Source of the DNA: Mycobacterium szulgai
GTDB taxonomy: Bacteria > Actinomycetota > Actinomycetes > Mycobacteriales > Mycobacteriaceae
Assembly (NCBI RefSeq): GCF_002116635.1
Contig: NZ_LQPW01000132.1
Location: 62,001-126,000 of the forward strand
DNA length: 64,000 bases
Reading direction: 5' to 3'
Shown: positions 43,638 through 52,725 of the stretch, one piece after another
How positions within the stretch are numbered: position 1 is the first letter of the stretch
Layout: each line of letters opens with the position of its first letter
The notes under the pieces: model-generated
Databases searched by the model: none
What the model was told of the DNA's origin: nothing
The model's input: the letters and a program-made list of their open reading frames with translations, nothing else
Position numbers and translations under genes: made by a program

Positions 43638-46177
43638 GACTCATCCTGTGGCGCAGCCAGATCCACGACGACGGTCAATCCGCCTCCCGGGGTGTCGCCA
43701 GCGGCGATGGTGCCGCCCATGGCCTCGATGAAGCCGCGTGCCACCGACATGCCCAGGCCCACTCCGGTGGTGTTGTCGTGATCGCCCATCCGCTGAAAGG
43801 CTTCGAAGAGCTGGTCTTCGGCGCCGGGTGGTATACCGGGCCCCTCGTCGATGACGTTGATCAGCACGCGATTGCCCACCTGGCCCGCGTTGACGCGGAC
43901 CACGCAATTGGGCGCGTACCGCAATGCGTTATCGATCAGGTTGGCGAAGACCCGTTCCAGCAGTCCGGCATCGGCCAGGACCACCGCGTCACCGACGTCG
44001 ACCTTCACCCGGTCGATTGCGGATCGGTAGAAACCAGTGGCGCCCTTGCCGATACTCACCAACGCGCGCTGCATCGTTTCCTCTAAATACACCCGGTGCA
44101 ACTCCGGGCGCACGACGCCGGCGGCCAGCCGCGACGAGTCGAGCAGGTTACCCACCAGTGCGGTGAGCTGGTCGATGGATTCCTCGATGGTGGCCAGTAA
44201 TTCGGCCGTGTCCTCGGGGGAGAAGGCCACATCTCCGGCGCGCAAACTGGACACCGCGACCTTGGCCGCTGCCAGCGGAGTGCGCAGGTCGTGACTGACC
44301 GCGGAAAGCAGCGAGCGGCGCAGCTCGTCGGCCTGCACGATTGCCTGGGTTCGGCCGGCTTCTTCGGCCAGCTCGCGCTGTCGGACCAACCCCGCCGCCT
44401 GTTTGGCAACCGCGGTGAGGACGCGGCGATCCCGGGCGGACAGATTCTTGCCGGCCATCAGCATCCAGAACTCGTCGTCGCCCACCTCTATCGCGGTGTC
44501 GGCGGAATCGACTGTGACACAAGGATCTTTGCCCACTGAGGCGATAACGTGACCCTTGTCGCGGTCGTTGTGTTCGCGCAGCAGGCTGACGGCGCGCTGC
44601 GAGTATGTCTCGCGCACTCGCTCGAGCAGCGTGTCGAGATCCGCGCCGCGCAGCACCGATCCGGCGAACAGGGTCAGCAGTTCGGCTTCCTGGGACGCCA
44701 AGCGAGCCTCGCGGGCCCGTTTGGCGGCGCCGTCGACAAGAACGGCGACCGCCACCGCGATCAGCAACAGCACCAACTCCGTGACCGCGCTACTCGGCTC
44801 GGCAATGGTGAAGCTGTGTCGCGGAGTTATCAGATAGTAGTTCAGCAGCGCTCCGGACAGCACTGCCGAAAGAGCAGCGGGCGCAACGCCTCCCAACAGG
44901 CCCACCAACAGCACACCCACGAAGAACAGCGCGCTCTCACCGCCGGTGTCCAGATACGGGTCCAGTACGGTCACTGTGAGGCCGCAAATGGCCGATGGCA
45001 CGATCACCGCCGCCAGCCAGGACAGCACGCGTCGCCCCTTGGGCGGAATCGGCGGTGTCCGAACGCCACGCTCTTCGTGTGTGACGATGTGCACGTCGAT
45101 CTTGCCGGACTCCTGCACGATCGTCGAGCCGATGGGCTCTTCGATGAGGCGCGCCCACCGGGAACGGCGCGACGTGCCGATCACCAGTTGGGTGGCGTTG
45201 ATCTCGCGGGCGAAATCGAGTAGGGCGCTGGGTACATCGTCACCGACTACGGTGTGCAAGGAAGCATCGAGGCTGTTGGCCAACTCGCGGATCTTGTTCA
45301 TCCTGGCCTCCGACAGACCGGCCAGTCCATCGCCACGCAGGACGTGTACCACCATGAGCTCGGCGCTGGACTTCGACGCGATCCGGGATGCTCGGCGTAC
45401 CAAGGTCTCCGACTCCGGACCACCGGTAACGGCCACGACGACGCGTTCGCGGGCTTCCCACATGTCGGTGATCTTGTTTTCCGCGCGATATTTGGCCAGC
45501 GCGGTGTCCACCTGGTCAGCGAGCCATAGTAGCGCCAATTCCCTTAAGGCAGTGAGGTTTCCGCGCCGGAAGTAGTTGGACAGTGCCGCATCGATTCGCT
45601 CGGAGGTGTAAACGTTGCCGTGGGACAGCCTGCGGCGCAACGCTTCCGGTGTGATATCGATGAGTTCGACCTGAGCGGCTTGCCGCACGACCGAGTCCGG
45701 TATGGTCTCCTGCTGTTCGATGCCGGTGATCCGGGCGACGACGTCGTTGAGGCTCTCCAGGTGCTGGATGTTGACCGTGGAGATCACCGTGATCCCCGCG
45801 TCGAGCAGCTCCTCGACGTCCTGCCAGCGCTTGTGGTTCGTACTACCCGGGGTATTGGTATGAGCAAGCTCGTCGACCAGAACCACCTGGGGCCGCCGCG
45901 CCAGCACCGCGGCCACGTCGAGTTCCGGAAAACTGCCGCCGCGGTACTCGATGTAGCGGGGCGCGATGATCTCGATGCCGTCAAGCAGCTCAGCGGTTTT
46001 GGTTCGTCCATGGGTCTCGACGACGGCGGCCACCACGTCGGTTCCGCGTTCCAGGCGCCGGTGTGCCTCGCCGAGCATCGCGTAGGTCTTGCCGACCCCG
46101 GGCGCCGCGCCCAGATAGATGCGCAGCTCCCCGCGTTTGGGACGGTGCCCGGCGATGCTCACCTCAATATCATCCAC
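43634..46177 (-). CDS. kdpD: KdpD sensor histidine kinase
   Basis: The 847-residue sensor has an N-terminal KdpD domain with Walker A GAAPGVGKTYAMLGE and DELAHTNTPGS, a universal-stress-protein-like domain (VAVTGGPESETLVRRA), four membrane helices (about 395-485), a GAF-like segment, and the kinase core with SHDLRTPLAAAK and GLGMSVARGF. It senses potassium limitation or turgor and phosphorylates KdpE. The N-terminal domain binds c-di-AMP in other species. It follows kdpC by eight bases on the same strand, unlike in M. tuberculosis, where kdpDE is divergent from kdpFABC. Confidence 0.95.
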   Translation of the reverse strand: MDDIEVSIAGHRPKRGELRIYLGAAPGVGKTYAMLGEAHRRLERGTDVVAAVVETHGRTKTAELLDGIEIIAPRYIEYRGGSFPELDVAAVLARRPQVVLVDELAHTNTPGSTNHKRWQDVEELLDAGITVISTVNIQHLESLNDVVARITGIEQQETIPDSVVRQAAQVELIDITPEALRRRLSHGNVYTSERIDAALSNYFRRGNLTALRELALLWLADQVDTALAKYRAENKITDMWEARERVVVAVTGGPESETLVRRASRIASKSSAELMVVHVLRGDGLAGLSEARMNKIRELANSLDASLHTVVGDDVPSALLDFAREINATQLVIGTSRRSRWARLIEEPIGSTIVQESGKIDVHIVTHEERGVRTPPIPPKGRRVLSWLAAVIVPSAICGLTVTVLDPYLDTGGESALFFVGVLLVGLLGGVAPAALSAVLSGALLNYYLITPRHSFTIAEPSSAVTELVLLLIAVAVAVLVDGAAKRAREARLASQEAELLTLFAGSVLRGADLDTLLERVRETYSQRAVSLLREHNDRDKGHVIASVGKDPCVTVDSADTAIEVGDDEFWMLMAGKNLSARDRRVLTAVAKQAAGLVRQRELAEEAGRTQAIVQADELRRSLLSAVSHDLRTPLAAAKVAVSSLRAGDVAFSPEDTAELLATIEESIDQLTALVGNLLDSSRLAAGVVRPELHRVYLEETMQRALVSIGKGATGFYRSAIDRVKVDVGDAVVLADAGLLERVFANLIDNALRYAPNCVVRVNAGQVGNRVLINVIDEGPGIPPGAEDQLFEAFQRMGDHDNTTGVGLGMSVARGFIEAMGGTIAAGDTPGGGLTVVVDLAAPQDES

Positions 46178-46185
46178 CAGCGCCG

Positions 46186-47103
46186 CTAGCCGTTGACCGG
46201 ATATCGATGGTCCAGGGCAAGATTGAGTTGCACCACGTTAACGCGTGGCTCTCCGAAGATGCCTAGGACGCGATCGCTGCGGTACTGCTGCACCACCGCA
46301 CGCACCTGATCGGGGGTGACGTGGCGGGCCTTCGCGACGCGCGCAACCTGGATCTCGGCGTAGGCCGGCGAGATATCCGCATCCAGCCCACTGCCGCTAG
46401 CGGTCACCGCGTCAGGCGGTACCGAGGGATCGGCCGGGGCGGCGCCGCGTACGGGCACGATCAACCCGTTGGTGTAATCCTCTCCGAACACCGCGCATTC
46501 CACCCGCACACCCTGATAGAGGTCCAGGAATGGCTGCTTGGTGCTTGCGCACGGCTCGTTGACGCTGACCACCCTGATCGGGTGAATCACGCTGCCGCGG
46601 GCATCGCGTGGTCCGATCACCGAGAGCACCGCGCCGGCCCCGCCGCCGGTGCAGAACGGCCGCGATCCATTCACGTTTTCCAGCTGAGCAACCGCCAGAC
46701 TGCGTGAACACACCATGGTCAGCAGGCTCGCCTTGAACCCCGCGTCGGCCGGCTTTGCGCCGGCGGCCAGCTTGGCCGGATCGGCGGGAGTGTCGACCAC
46801 GCTCTCGGGCCCGAGATTGCTGCCGCCACTCGACAGCGGGTCATACCCCGCCGCCGACGGCCTGGGCTGAAAGTACTGGGGCAGCGGGTTACCGGCCGCG
46901 TCGGTGAACGACTGGCCGATCAGCGTGCTGCCCACCGCCTTGCCGCCGGCGGTGATGATCGAGCCTTCAGCGTGGTGGTGCAGCCCGGGAATCAGACTCA
47001 CCAGCCAGATCAGCAGCGGATAGCCGAAACCGAGGATCACGGTGAAGACGAGCAGCGCGCGCAGTGCGGCCCAGTACTGGCGAAGAGTGTTCGCGATGTT
47101 CAT
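46186..47103 (-). CDS. kdpC: KdpC subunit with a cysteine-containing insertion
   Basis: The product is 305 residues, against about 190 for usual KdpC. The N-terminal membrane helix (LLVFTVILGFGYPLLIWLV, 17-35), the IGQSFTD and YFQPRPSAAGYDP region and GSNLGP are normal, as is the C-terminal VTASGSGLDADISPAYA to HVTPDQV. Between about residues 101 and 225 there is an insertion of about 100 residues with four cysteines (132, 151, 185, 203). KdpC caps the KdpA-KdpB complex on the extracytoplasmic face, so the insertion would be external and could be disulfide-stabilised. ATG 47103 starts one base after kdpB ends. Confidence 0.92.
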   Translation of the reverse strand: MNIANTLRQYWAALRALLVFTVILGFGYPLLIWLVSLIPGLHHHAEGSIITAGGKAVGSTLIGQSFTDAAGNPLPQYFQPRPSAAGYDPLSSGGSNLGPESVVDTPADPAKLAAGAKPADAGFKASLLTMVCSRSLAVAQLENVNGSRPFCTGGGAGAVLSVIGPRDARGSVIHPIRVVSVNEPCASTKQPFLDLYQGVRVECAVFGEDYTNGLIVPVRGAAPADPSVPPDAVTASGSGLDADISPAYAEIQVARVAKARHVTPDQVRAVVQQYRSDRVLGIFGEPRVNVVQLNLALDHRYPVNG

Positions 47104-47104
47104 C

Positions 47105-49210
47105 TCACGCCATCCCCGGGAGTAGTTGTACCAGCAGGTCAATGAGCTTGATCCCGACGAACGGGGCGACGATGCCGCCCAGTCCATAGCGATAAAGGTT
47201 GCGGCTCAACAGTTTCGATGCCCGACTCGGCGTGTAGCGAACACCCCGCAACGCAAGCGGAATCAGCGCGACGATGATGACCGCGTTGAAGATGACCGCC
47301 GACAGGATGGCCGACTGCGGACTGTGCAGCCGCATCACGTTGAGCAGGTCCAGGCCCGGGAAAAGCGTGACGAACATGGCCGGGATGATGGCGAAGTACT
47401 TGGCGATGTCGTTGGCGATCGAGAACGTGGTCAACGCGCCGCGGGTAATCAACAGCTGCTTGCCGATCTCCACGATCTCGATGAGCTTGGTGGGGTCGGA
47501 ATCGAGGTCCACCATATTGCCGGCCTCTTTGGCCGCCGCCGTGCCGGTGTTCATCGCCACCCCGACGTCGGCCTGGGCCAACGCCGGCGCGTCGTTGGTG
47601 CCGTCGCCGGTCATCGCGACCAGCCGCCCACCCTGCTGCTCGCGCTTGATCAGCATCATCTTGTCTTCGGGGGTCGCTTCGGCGAGAAAGTCGTCCACTC
47701 CGGCCTCTTCGGCAATCGCCTTGGCGGTCAGCGGATTATCGCCGGTGATCATGACAGTCCGGATGCCCATCAGGCGCATCGCCTCGAACCGGTCGCGCAT
47801 ACCCTGCTTCACCACATCCTTGAGATGGATGACACCGAGCACCTCAGCGATCGAGCCGCTGTCACCGATGGTCACCCGGCCCACCACCAGCGGGGTGCCC
47901 CCCGCCGCAGAGATGCCGTCGACGATCTGGCCGAGCTCGGCGGGTATGGCGCCGCCGCGGCTGCGGATCCAGTCCGCGACCGAGCTGGCCGCACCCTTGC
48001 GTAGCTGCCGCCCGTCGATGTCGACGCCCGACATTCGGGTCACCGCACTGAATTCCACCCAGGATGCGTGGGTGAGTTCTCCGGGCGTGCGTGCGCGCAG
48101 GCCGTAGGCTTCTTTGGCGTAGACGACGATCGAGCGACCTTCGGGGGTTTCGTCGGCCAGGCTGGACAGCTGCGCGGCGTCGGCCAGCTCCCCGCTGGTC
48201 ACTCCGGTGACCGGAATGAATTCGGACGCCTCCCGATTGCCCAGGGTGATCGTTCCGGTCTTGTCCAGCAGCAGGGTGTTGACGTCGCCGGCCGCCTCGA
48301 CCGCGCGCCCGGACATGGCCAGCACGTTGCGCTGGACCAGCCGGTCCATGCCGGCGATCCCGATCGCCGACAGCAGTGCGCCAATTGTGGTGGGAATCAA
48401 GCACACCAGTAGCGCCACCAGGACGATGCCGCTGATGCCGTCGGCACCGAGCGCTGCGGTGTCGGGCACACCAGGGTTATTGGCCTTGGAGTAGATCGCC
48501 AGCGGCTGCAACGTGGCCACCGCGAATACGAAGATGATGGTCAGTGCGGCAAGCAGAATGTTCAGCGCGATCTCGTTGGGCGTCTTCTGCCGATTCGCGC
48601 CTTCGACCAGTGCGATCATCCGGTCCACGAAACTCTCGCCCGGTTTCTGGGTTATCTTGACCACGATGCGGTCGGAAAGCACCGTGGTGCCGCCGGTTAC
48701 GGCTGAGCGGTCGCCACCGGACTCCCGGATCACCGGCGCCGATTCGCCGGTTATGGCCGATTCATCAACGGAGGCAATGCCTTCCACGACATCCCCGTCG
48801 CCGGGAATCACCTCGCCGGCGGTCACCACGACGATGTCGCCCTGCTGTAGCAGTGGCGCCGGTACCTCTTCGGGCGCGCCCGGTCCAGCCTCCAAGAAGC
48901 CCGGAGACCAATCGCGCAACCGGTGGGCGATGGTGTCGGCCTTCGACTTTCGCAGCGTATCGGCCTGTGCTTTGCCACGACCCTCGGCCACCGCTTCGGC
49001 AAGATTGGCGAAAAGCACTGTCAGCCATAGCCAGAACACGATCAGCCAGCTGAACCACGTGTCTACGCCGAATGCCAGCACGGTTGCCCACACTGCCCCG
49101 ATTTCGACGATGAACATGACCGGGTTGCGCCACAGCGTGCGCGGATCGAGCTTGCGCACCGCATCGGGCAGCGACTTCAGCAGCAACGCGGGTTCAAGTA
49201 AGGCCGACAC
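47105..49210 (-). CDS. kdpB: KdpB P-type ATPase subunit
   Basis: The 701-residue ATPase couples ATP hydrolysis to potassium import. Visible: the actuator TGES (SAITGESAPVI), phosphorylation site LLLDKTGTITLGNR, nucleotide-binding KGAAS, MITGDNPLTA, MTGDGTNDAPAL hinge and the C-terminal membrane helices. GTG 49210 (MSALLEPALLLKSLP) is selected; it lies two bases after kdpA. The longer frame upstream is antisense-like within kdpA. Confidence 0.96.
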   Translation of the reverse strand: MSALLEPALLLKSLPDAVRKLDPRTLWRNPVMFIVEIGAVWATVLAFGVDTWFSWLIVFWLWLTVLFANLAEAVAEGRGKAQADTLRKSKADTIAHRLRDWSPGFLEAGPGAPEEVPAPLLQQGDIVVVTAGEVIPGDGDVVEGIASVDESAITGESAPVIRESGGDRSAVTGGTTVLSDRIVVKITQKPGESFVDRMIALVEGANRQKTPNEIALNILLAALTIIFVFAVATLQPLAIYSKANNPGVPDTAALGADGISGIVLVALLVCLIPTTIGALLSAIGIAGMDRLVQRNVLAMSGRAVEAAGDVNTLLLDKTGTITLGNREASEFIPVTGVTSGELADAAQLSSLADETPEGRSIVVYAKEAYGLRARTPGELTHASWVEFSAVTRMSGVDIDGRQLRKGAASSVADWIRSRGGAIPAELGQIVDGISAAGGTPLVVGRVTIGDSGSIAEVLGVIHLKDVVKQGMRDRFEAMRLMGIRTVMITGDNPLTAKAIAEEAGVDDFLAEATPEDKMMLIKREQQGGRLVAMTGDGTNDAPALAQADVGVAMNTGTAAAKEAGNMVDLDSDPTKLIEIVEIGKQLLITRGALTTFSIANDIAKYFAIIPAMFVTLFPGLDLLNVMRLHSPQSAILSAVIFNAVIIVALIPLALRGVRYTPSRASKLLSRNLYRYGLGGIVAPFVGIKLIDLLVQLLPGMA

Positions 49211-49212
49211 CG

Positions 49213-50883
49213 TCAGTGGATCCCTTCGGCGAGCGGCCCGAGCGCCAGCGCGGGCAGGAAGGTGAGGGCAACCAGAATGATCGTCACACCGACCACCAGT
49301 CCGACGAACTGGGGCCGATGGGTGGGCAGGGTGCCGCTGGACTCCGGAGTGGCGCCCTGGCGGGCCAGCGAACCGGCCAGTGCCAGGACGAGAATCATCG
49401 GCAGGAACCGGCCGAACAGCATCGCCAACCCCAACGCGGTGTTGTACCACACCGTGTTTGCCGACAGTCCCGCGAACGCCGAACCATTGTTGTTGGCCGC
49501 CGAGGTGAACGCGTAGAGCACTTCTGACAACCCGTGCGGACCGGTGTTCGCCATGCCGGCACGCTGGCCCGGCAGGGCGATCGCGACGCCGGTGCCGATC
49601 AGCACGATCAGCGGCGTTATCAGGAAATAGCTTGCGGCAAGCTTGATCTCGCGCGGATTGATCTTCTTACCGAGGTATTCCGGAGTCCGCCCCACCATGA
49701 GCCCGGCGACGAATACCGTGATGATGGCCAGGATCAGGATGCCGTAGAGCCCCGAGCCGGTGCCACCGGGCGCGACCTCGCCGAGCTGCATGTTGAACAT
49801 CGTCATCATGCCGCCCAGGCTGGTGTAAGAGTCGTGTGTTGAGTCGATGGCGCCGGTGGAGGTCAGGGTGGTCGCGTCGGCGAACACCGCGGAATCGGCG
49901 ACGCCGAAGCGCTGCTCGACCCCTTCGGCCGAGGCGCCCACCGCGGTCGGCACGGTGCCGTGGTGCTGCTGCTGGAACAGCATCATCACGGTGACGCTGA
50001 ATGCGGCGATGACGCTGACCACCGCGGCTATCGCATATCCCTGCTTCTTACTGCCCACCATGCGGCCGAAGGTGCGGGGCAACGAGAAGCTGATCACCAG
50101 CAGCAGGAAGATCTCGATCCAGTTGGTCCACGCGGTCGGGTTTTCGAAGGGGTGCGAGGAGTTGGCGTTGTAGAAGCCGCCGCCGTTGGTGCCGAGCTCC
50201 TTGATCGCCTCCTGGCTGGCGACCGGGCCACCGGGAATGGTCTGCTGCGTGCCAGCCAGTGTGGTGACGACTTGGTCGTTGAGGTGGAAGTTCTGCACGG
50301 CGCCCCCGGCAACCAGGACGATGGCACCGAGGATCGAGATCGGCAACAGGATGCGCAGCGTGCCGCGGGTCAGGTCGACCCAGAAGTTGCCGAGTTCGCC
50401 GGTGCGGTGCCGGGCGAATCCACGCACCAGCGCGACGGCTACGGCCATGCCGACGGCGGCGGACACGAAGTTCTGCACCGCCAAACCGGCCATTTGCACC
50501 AGGTGGCCCTGAGTCGTTTCGCCGGCGTAGGCCTGCCAGTTGGTGTTGGTGACGAAGCTGACGGCGGTGTTCCAGGCCAGCGCCGGCGTCATGTGGGTGG
50601 CCGGATTGGCAAGGTGTAGCGGCAGTTTGCCTTGCACCAGCTGCAGCACGAACAGAAATATGACGCTGACCGCCGAGAACGCCAGCACGCTGCGCGCATA
50701 TGTCACCCAGGTCTGTTCGGCCGCCGGGTTGGCGCCGATCAGCCGATAGATGAAACGCTCGGTGCGGGAATGCTTTTCGGAGGTGTAGACGCCGAACATG
50801 TAGTCGCCCAGTGGCACGTGTGCCACCGCGAGTGCGGCAACGAGCAACAGCAGGAACAGCACCCCCGCGGTGGTGGTGCTCAT
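49213..50883 (-). CDS. kdpA: KdpA potassium-binding channel-like subunit
   Basis: The 556-residue membrane subunit contains the selectivity-filter regions of the SKT superfamily: FVTNTNWQAYAGE, ELGTNGGGFYNANSSHPFENP and FTSAANNNGSAFAG, plus about ten membrane helices. It binds and conducts potassium for the Kdp pump. The ATG at 50883 shares one base with the kdpF stop (TGATG), and kdpB follows by two bases, indicating tight translational coupling. Confidence 0.96.
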   Translation of the reverse strand: MSTTTAGVLFLLLLVAALAVAHVPLGDYMFGVYTSEKHSRTERFIYRLIGANPAAEQTWVTYARSVLAFSAVSVIFLFVLQLVQGKLPLHLANPATHMTPALAWNTAVSFVTNTNWQAYAGETTQGHLVQMAGLAVQNFVSAAVGMAVAVALVRGFARHRTGELGNFWVDLTRGTLRILLPISILGAIVLVAGGAVQNFHLNDQVVTTLAGTQQTIPGGPVASQEAIKELGTNGGGFYNANSSHPFENPTAWTNWIEIFLLLVISFSLPRTFGRMVGSKKQGYAIAAVVSVIAAFSVTVMMLFQQQHHGTVPTAVGASAEGVEQRFGVADSAVFADATTLTSTGAIDSTHDSYTSLGGMMTMFNMQLGEVAPGGTGSGLYGILILAIITVFVAGLMVGRTPEYLGKKINPREIKLAASYFLITPLIVLIGTGVAIALPGQRAGMANTGPHGLSEVLYAFTSAANNNGSAFAGLSANTVWYNTALGLAMLFGRFLPMILVLALAGSLARQGATPESSGTLPTHRPQFVGLVVGVTIILVALTFLPALALGPLAEGIH

Positions 50884-50972
50884 CAGAACTTTTCCGGATA
50901 CAGCAGGGCTGCGGCGAGCAACAGTGCGATGAAGATGGCCAGCGTCAGTCCGACGGTGTTAGCGGCACTCAC
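50883..50972 (-). CDS. kdpF: KdpF small membrane subunit
   Basis: The 29-residue peptide from GTG 50972 is a single membrane helix (TVGLTLAIFIALLLAAALL) ending in YPEKF, the conserved KdpF terminus. It stabilises the Kdp complex. Its stop overlaps the kdpA start by one base. M. tuberculosis KdpF ends similarly in LFPEKF. In-frame extension to 51080 would create an unrelated arginine-rich leader and is rejected. Confidence 0.88.
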   Translation of the reverse strand: MSAANTVGLTLAIFIALLLAAALLYPEKF

Positions 50973-50974
50973 TG

Positions 50975-51055
50975 TTACTTCAGCCCCAAGTTCAGCAGTG
51001 CGCCGAACGCGGCGAATATCGCCGCCGTCAGCGCCAGGTACACCACCACGGACAT
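50975..51055 (-). CDS. Unannotated 26-residue membrane peptide upstream of kdpF
   Basis: ATG 51055 to TAA 50975 encodes 26 residues, beginning MSVVVYLALTAAIFAAFGA and ending LLNLGLK: one hydrophobic helix with almost no charge except the C-terminal Lys. A GGAG box lies about six to eight bases before the ATG. The stop is two bases before the kdpF GTG, so translation is probably coupled. It may be an extra small Kdp subunit or a leader peptide controlling kdp translation. I recall small ORFs before kdpF in other actinobacteria, but no function. Confidence 0.6.
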   Translation of the reverse strand: MSVVVYLALTAAIFAAFGALLNLGLK

Positions 51056-51183
51056 CCCTAACTCCGTTCACACGCGACATCGATCCAGCCCGCCGGGGGA
51101 GGGCCGAAGAAGAGGCTAGGCGTCGTCGCGGGCCGCCGGGACATCCCTTAACGAATTTTTTACGGCCGCAGCGGTGACTTTTG

Positions 51184-52725
51184 CTAGCTGTTATCGGTGA
51201 TGGGCTCGTCGATCATCGGCAGCCGAACCCGAAAGACGGTGATGCCGCCGGCGGACTCGGCGGTTACCGAACCGCCGTGTGCCTTGACGATGGAATTGAC
51301 GATGGCCAGGCCCAGTCCGTGGCCGGTCCCATCGGATCGCGACTTGTCGGCGCGGACGAACCGCTCGAACAGCCGGGGCAGCAATTCCGGGTCGATGTCG
51401 GGTCCGTCGTCGGTAACCGTCAATTCGGCGTACGGCCCGTTGGGGTCCTGCCGGTGGCAGGTGATTGCCGTCGTAACCGTGACCCCGGGCGGGGTATGCA
51501 CCCAGGCGTTGGTGAGCAGATTGCTGACCAGCTGGTGCAGCCGCGCGTGGTCGCCGTTGACCCATACCGGCCCGTCGGGCAGGTTCTTGACCCATTGGTG
51601 GGTGGTCGCCGCCACGGCCGCATCGTTGACCGCGTTGAGAACGAGGTCGGCCAGGTCGAGGTTTTGGGTTTGCAGATCCTGGCCCTCGCCCAGCCGGGAC
51701 AGCAGCAACAACTCTTCGACCAGCAGCGCCATTCGCCGGGCTTCCGACTCGATGCGGGCCAGCGCGTATTCGGTGGTGGGCGGCAGGCTCGAACTGTCTT
51801 GACGAGTCAGCTCGGCATAGCCCTGGATGGCAGCGAGCGGCGTGCGCAGTTCGTGGCTGGCGTCGGTGAGGAATTGGCGCATTCGCAGGTCGGACTCGAC
51901 GCGATAGGCCAACGCGCTATCTACGTTGTCCAGCAAGCGATTCAGCGTGTGCCCAACGATCCCGACTTCGGTGGCCGGGTCGGTATCGGCCGGCTGGACC
52001 CGCACGCTGATGTGGTGGTCGTCGCCGGCAAGCGGCATCGCGGCGACTTCGGCGGCGGTCGCGGCGACGCGGCGCAGCGGGCGCAGCGCGACTCCCACCA
52101 CCCACACCGTCAGGCCCGCGGTGATGATCAACGCGGTGGCGACGAGCGCGGTGGTGGTGACCTGTTTTCGGGTGATGATCTGGTCGGCGACGCTCAGCGA
52201 AACCCCGACGACCAGGCGTTCGGACCCGGCCGCCCGGCTGTCCACCTGGTAGGAACCCAAGCTGCCGAGGTTTTCCACGCGCGATGGCCTGTCGGTCCAG
52301 GACTGGGCCTCGATGGCACGCACGACGTCGGGCGGTGCGGGCCGTGGTTCGTCTTCGGAGAAGACGGCCGAGCCGATCACGACGCCGTCGCGCAGCACCG
52401 CGATGAGGTTGCCCGGAGTCTGTCCGGTGAACTCCAGCAGCGCCTGGGCCACCGGGGGATTGCCTGTGTGTATCGAGGTGTGTTCGCCGTTGCGGTATCT
52501 GGCATACGAGTGACTGAAGGCGTGCAGGGATTCGGCGACTTCCGCGTCGTTCATCGCGGTGACATAGCCGCGCAGGCTCAGTACCGAGACGGCGCCCACG
52601 GCCACCAGCACGACGGTCACCACGGCCAGCACGCCCAGCAGCAACTGCCGGCGTAGCGAGCGGGGGAGCCAGCGGGGAAGCTTCCGCGACGAGGTGTTGC
52701 GGTCGCGCGTCATTCCGGTCGTCAT
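51184..52725 (-). CDS. trcS: TrcS-like sensor histidine kinase
   Basis: The 513-residue kinase has an N-terminal basic stretch, membrane helix (LLLGVLAVVTVVLVAVGAV), a periplasmic region of about 110 residues, a second membrane helix (about 178-200), HAMP, and HisKA with SHELRTPLAAIQGYAEL, then N, G1 and G2 boxes (NLLTNAWVHT, DDGPDIDPEL, GHGLGLAIV). It pairs with trcR, overlapping its stop by four bases, and matches Rv1032c. It lies 128 bases upstream of the kdp operon on the same strand. Confidence 0.92.
   Translation of the reverse strand: MTTGMTRDRNTSSRKLPRWLPRSLRRQLLLGVLAVVTVVLVAVGAVSVLSLRGYVTAMNDAEVAESLHAFSHSYARYRNGEHTSIHTGNPPVAQALLEFTGQTPGNLIAVLRDGVVIGSAVFSEDEPRPAPPDVVRAIEAQSWTDRPSRVENLGSLGSYQVDSRAAGSERLVVGVSLSVADQIITRKQVTTTALVATALIITAGLTVWVVGVALRPLRRVAATAAEVAAMPLAGDDHHISVRVQPADTDPATEVGIVGHTLNRLLDNVDSALAYRVESDLRMRQFLTDASHELRTPLAAIQGYAELTRQDSSSLPPTTEYALARIESEARRMALLVEELLLLSRLGEGQDLQTQNLDLADLVLNAVNDAAVAATTHQWVKNLPDGPVWVNGDHARLHQLVSNLLTNAWVHTPPGVTVTTAITCHRQDPNGPYAELTVTDDGPDIDPELLPRLFERFVRADKSRSDGTGHGLGLAIVNSIVKAHGGSVTAESAGGITVFRVRLPMIDEPITDNS

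Noticed and set aside
50973..51080. N-terminal extension of kdpF
   Set aside because: The extension is arginine- and glycine-rich and unlike KdpF; the 29-residue form ending YPEKF is the family length.
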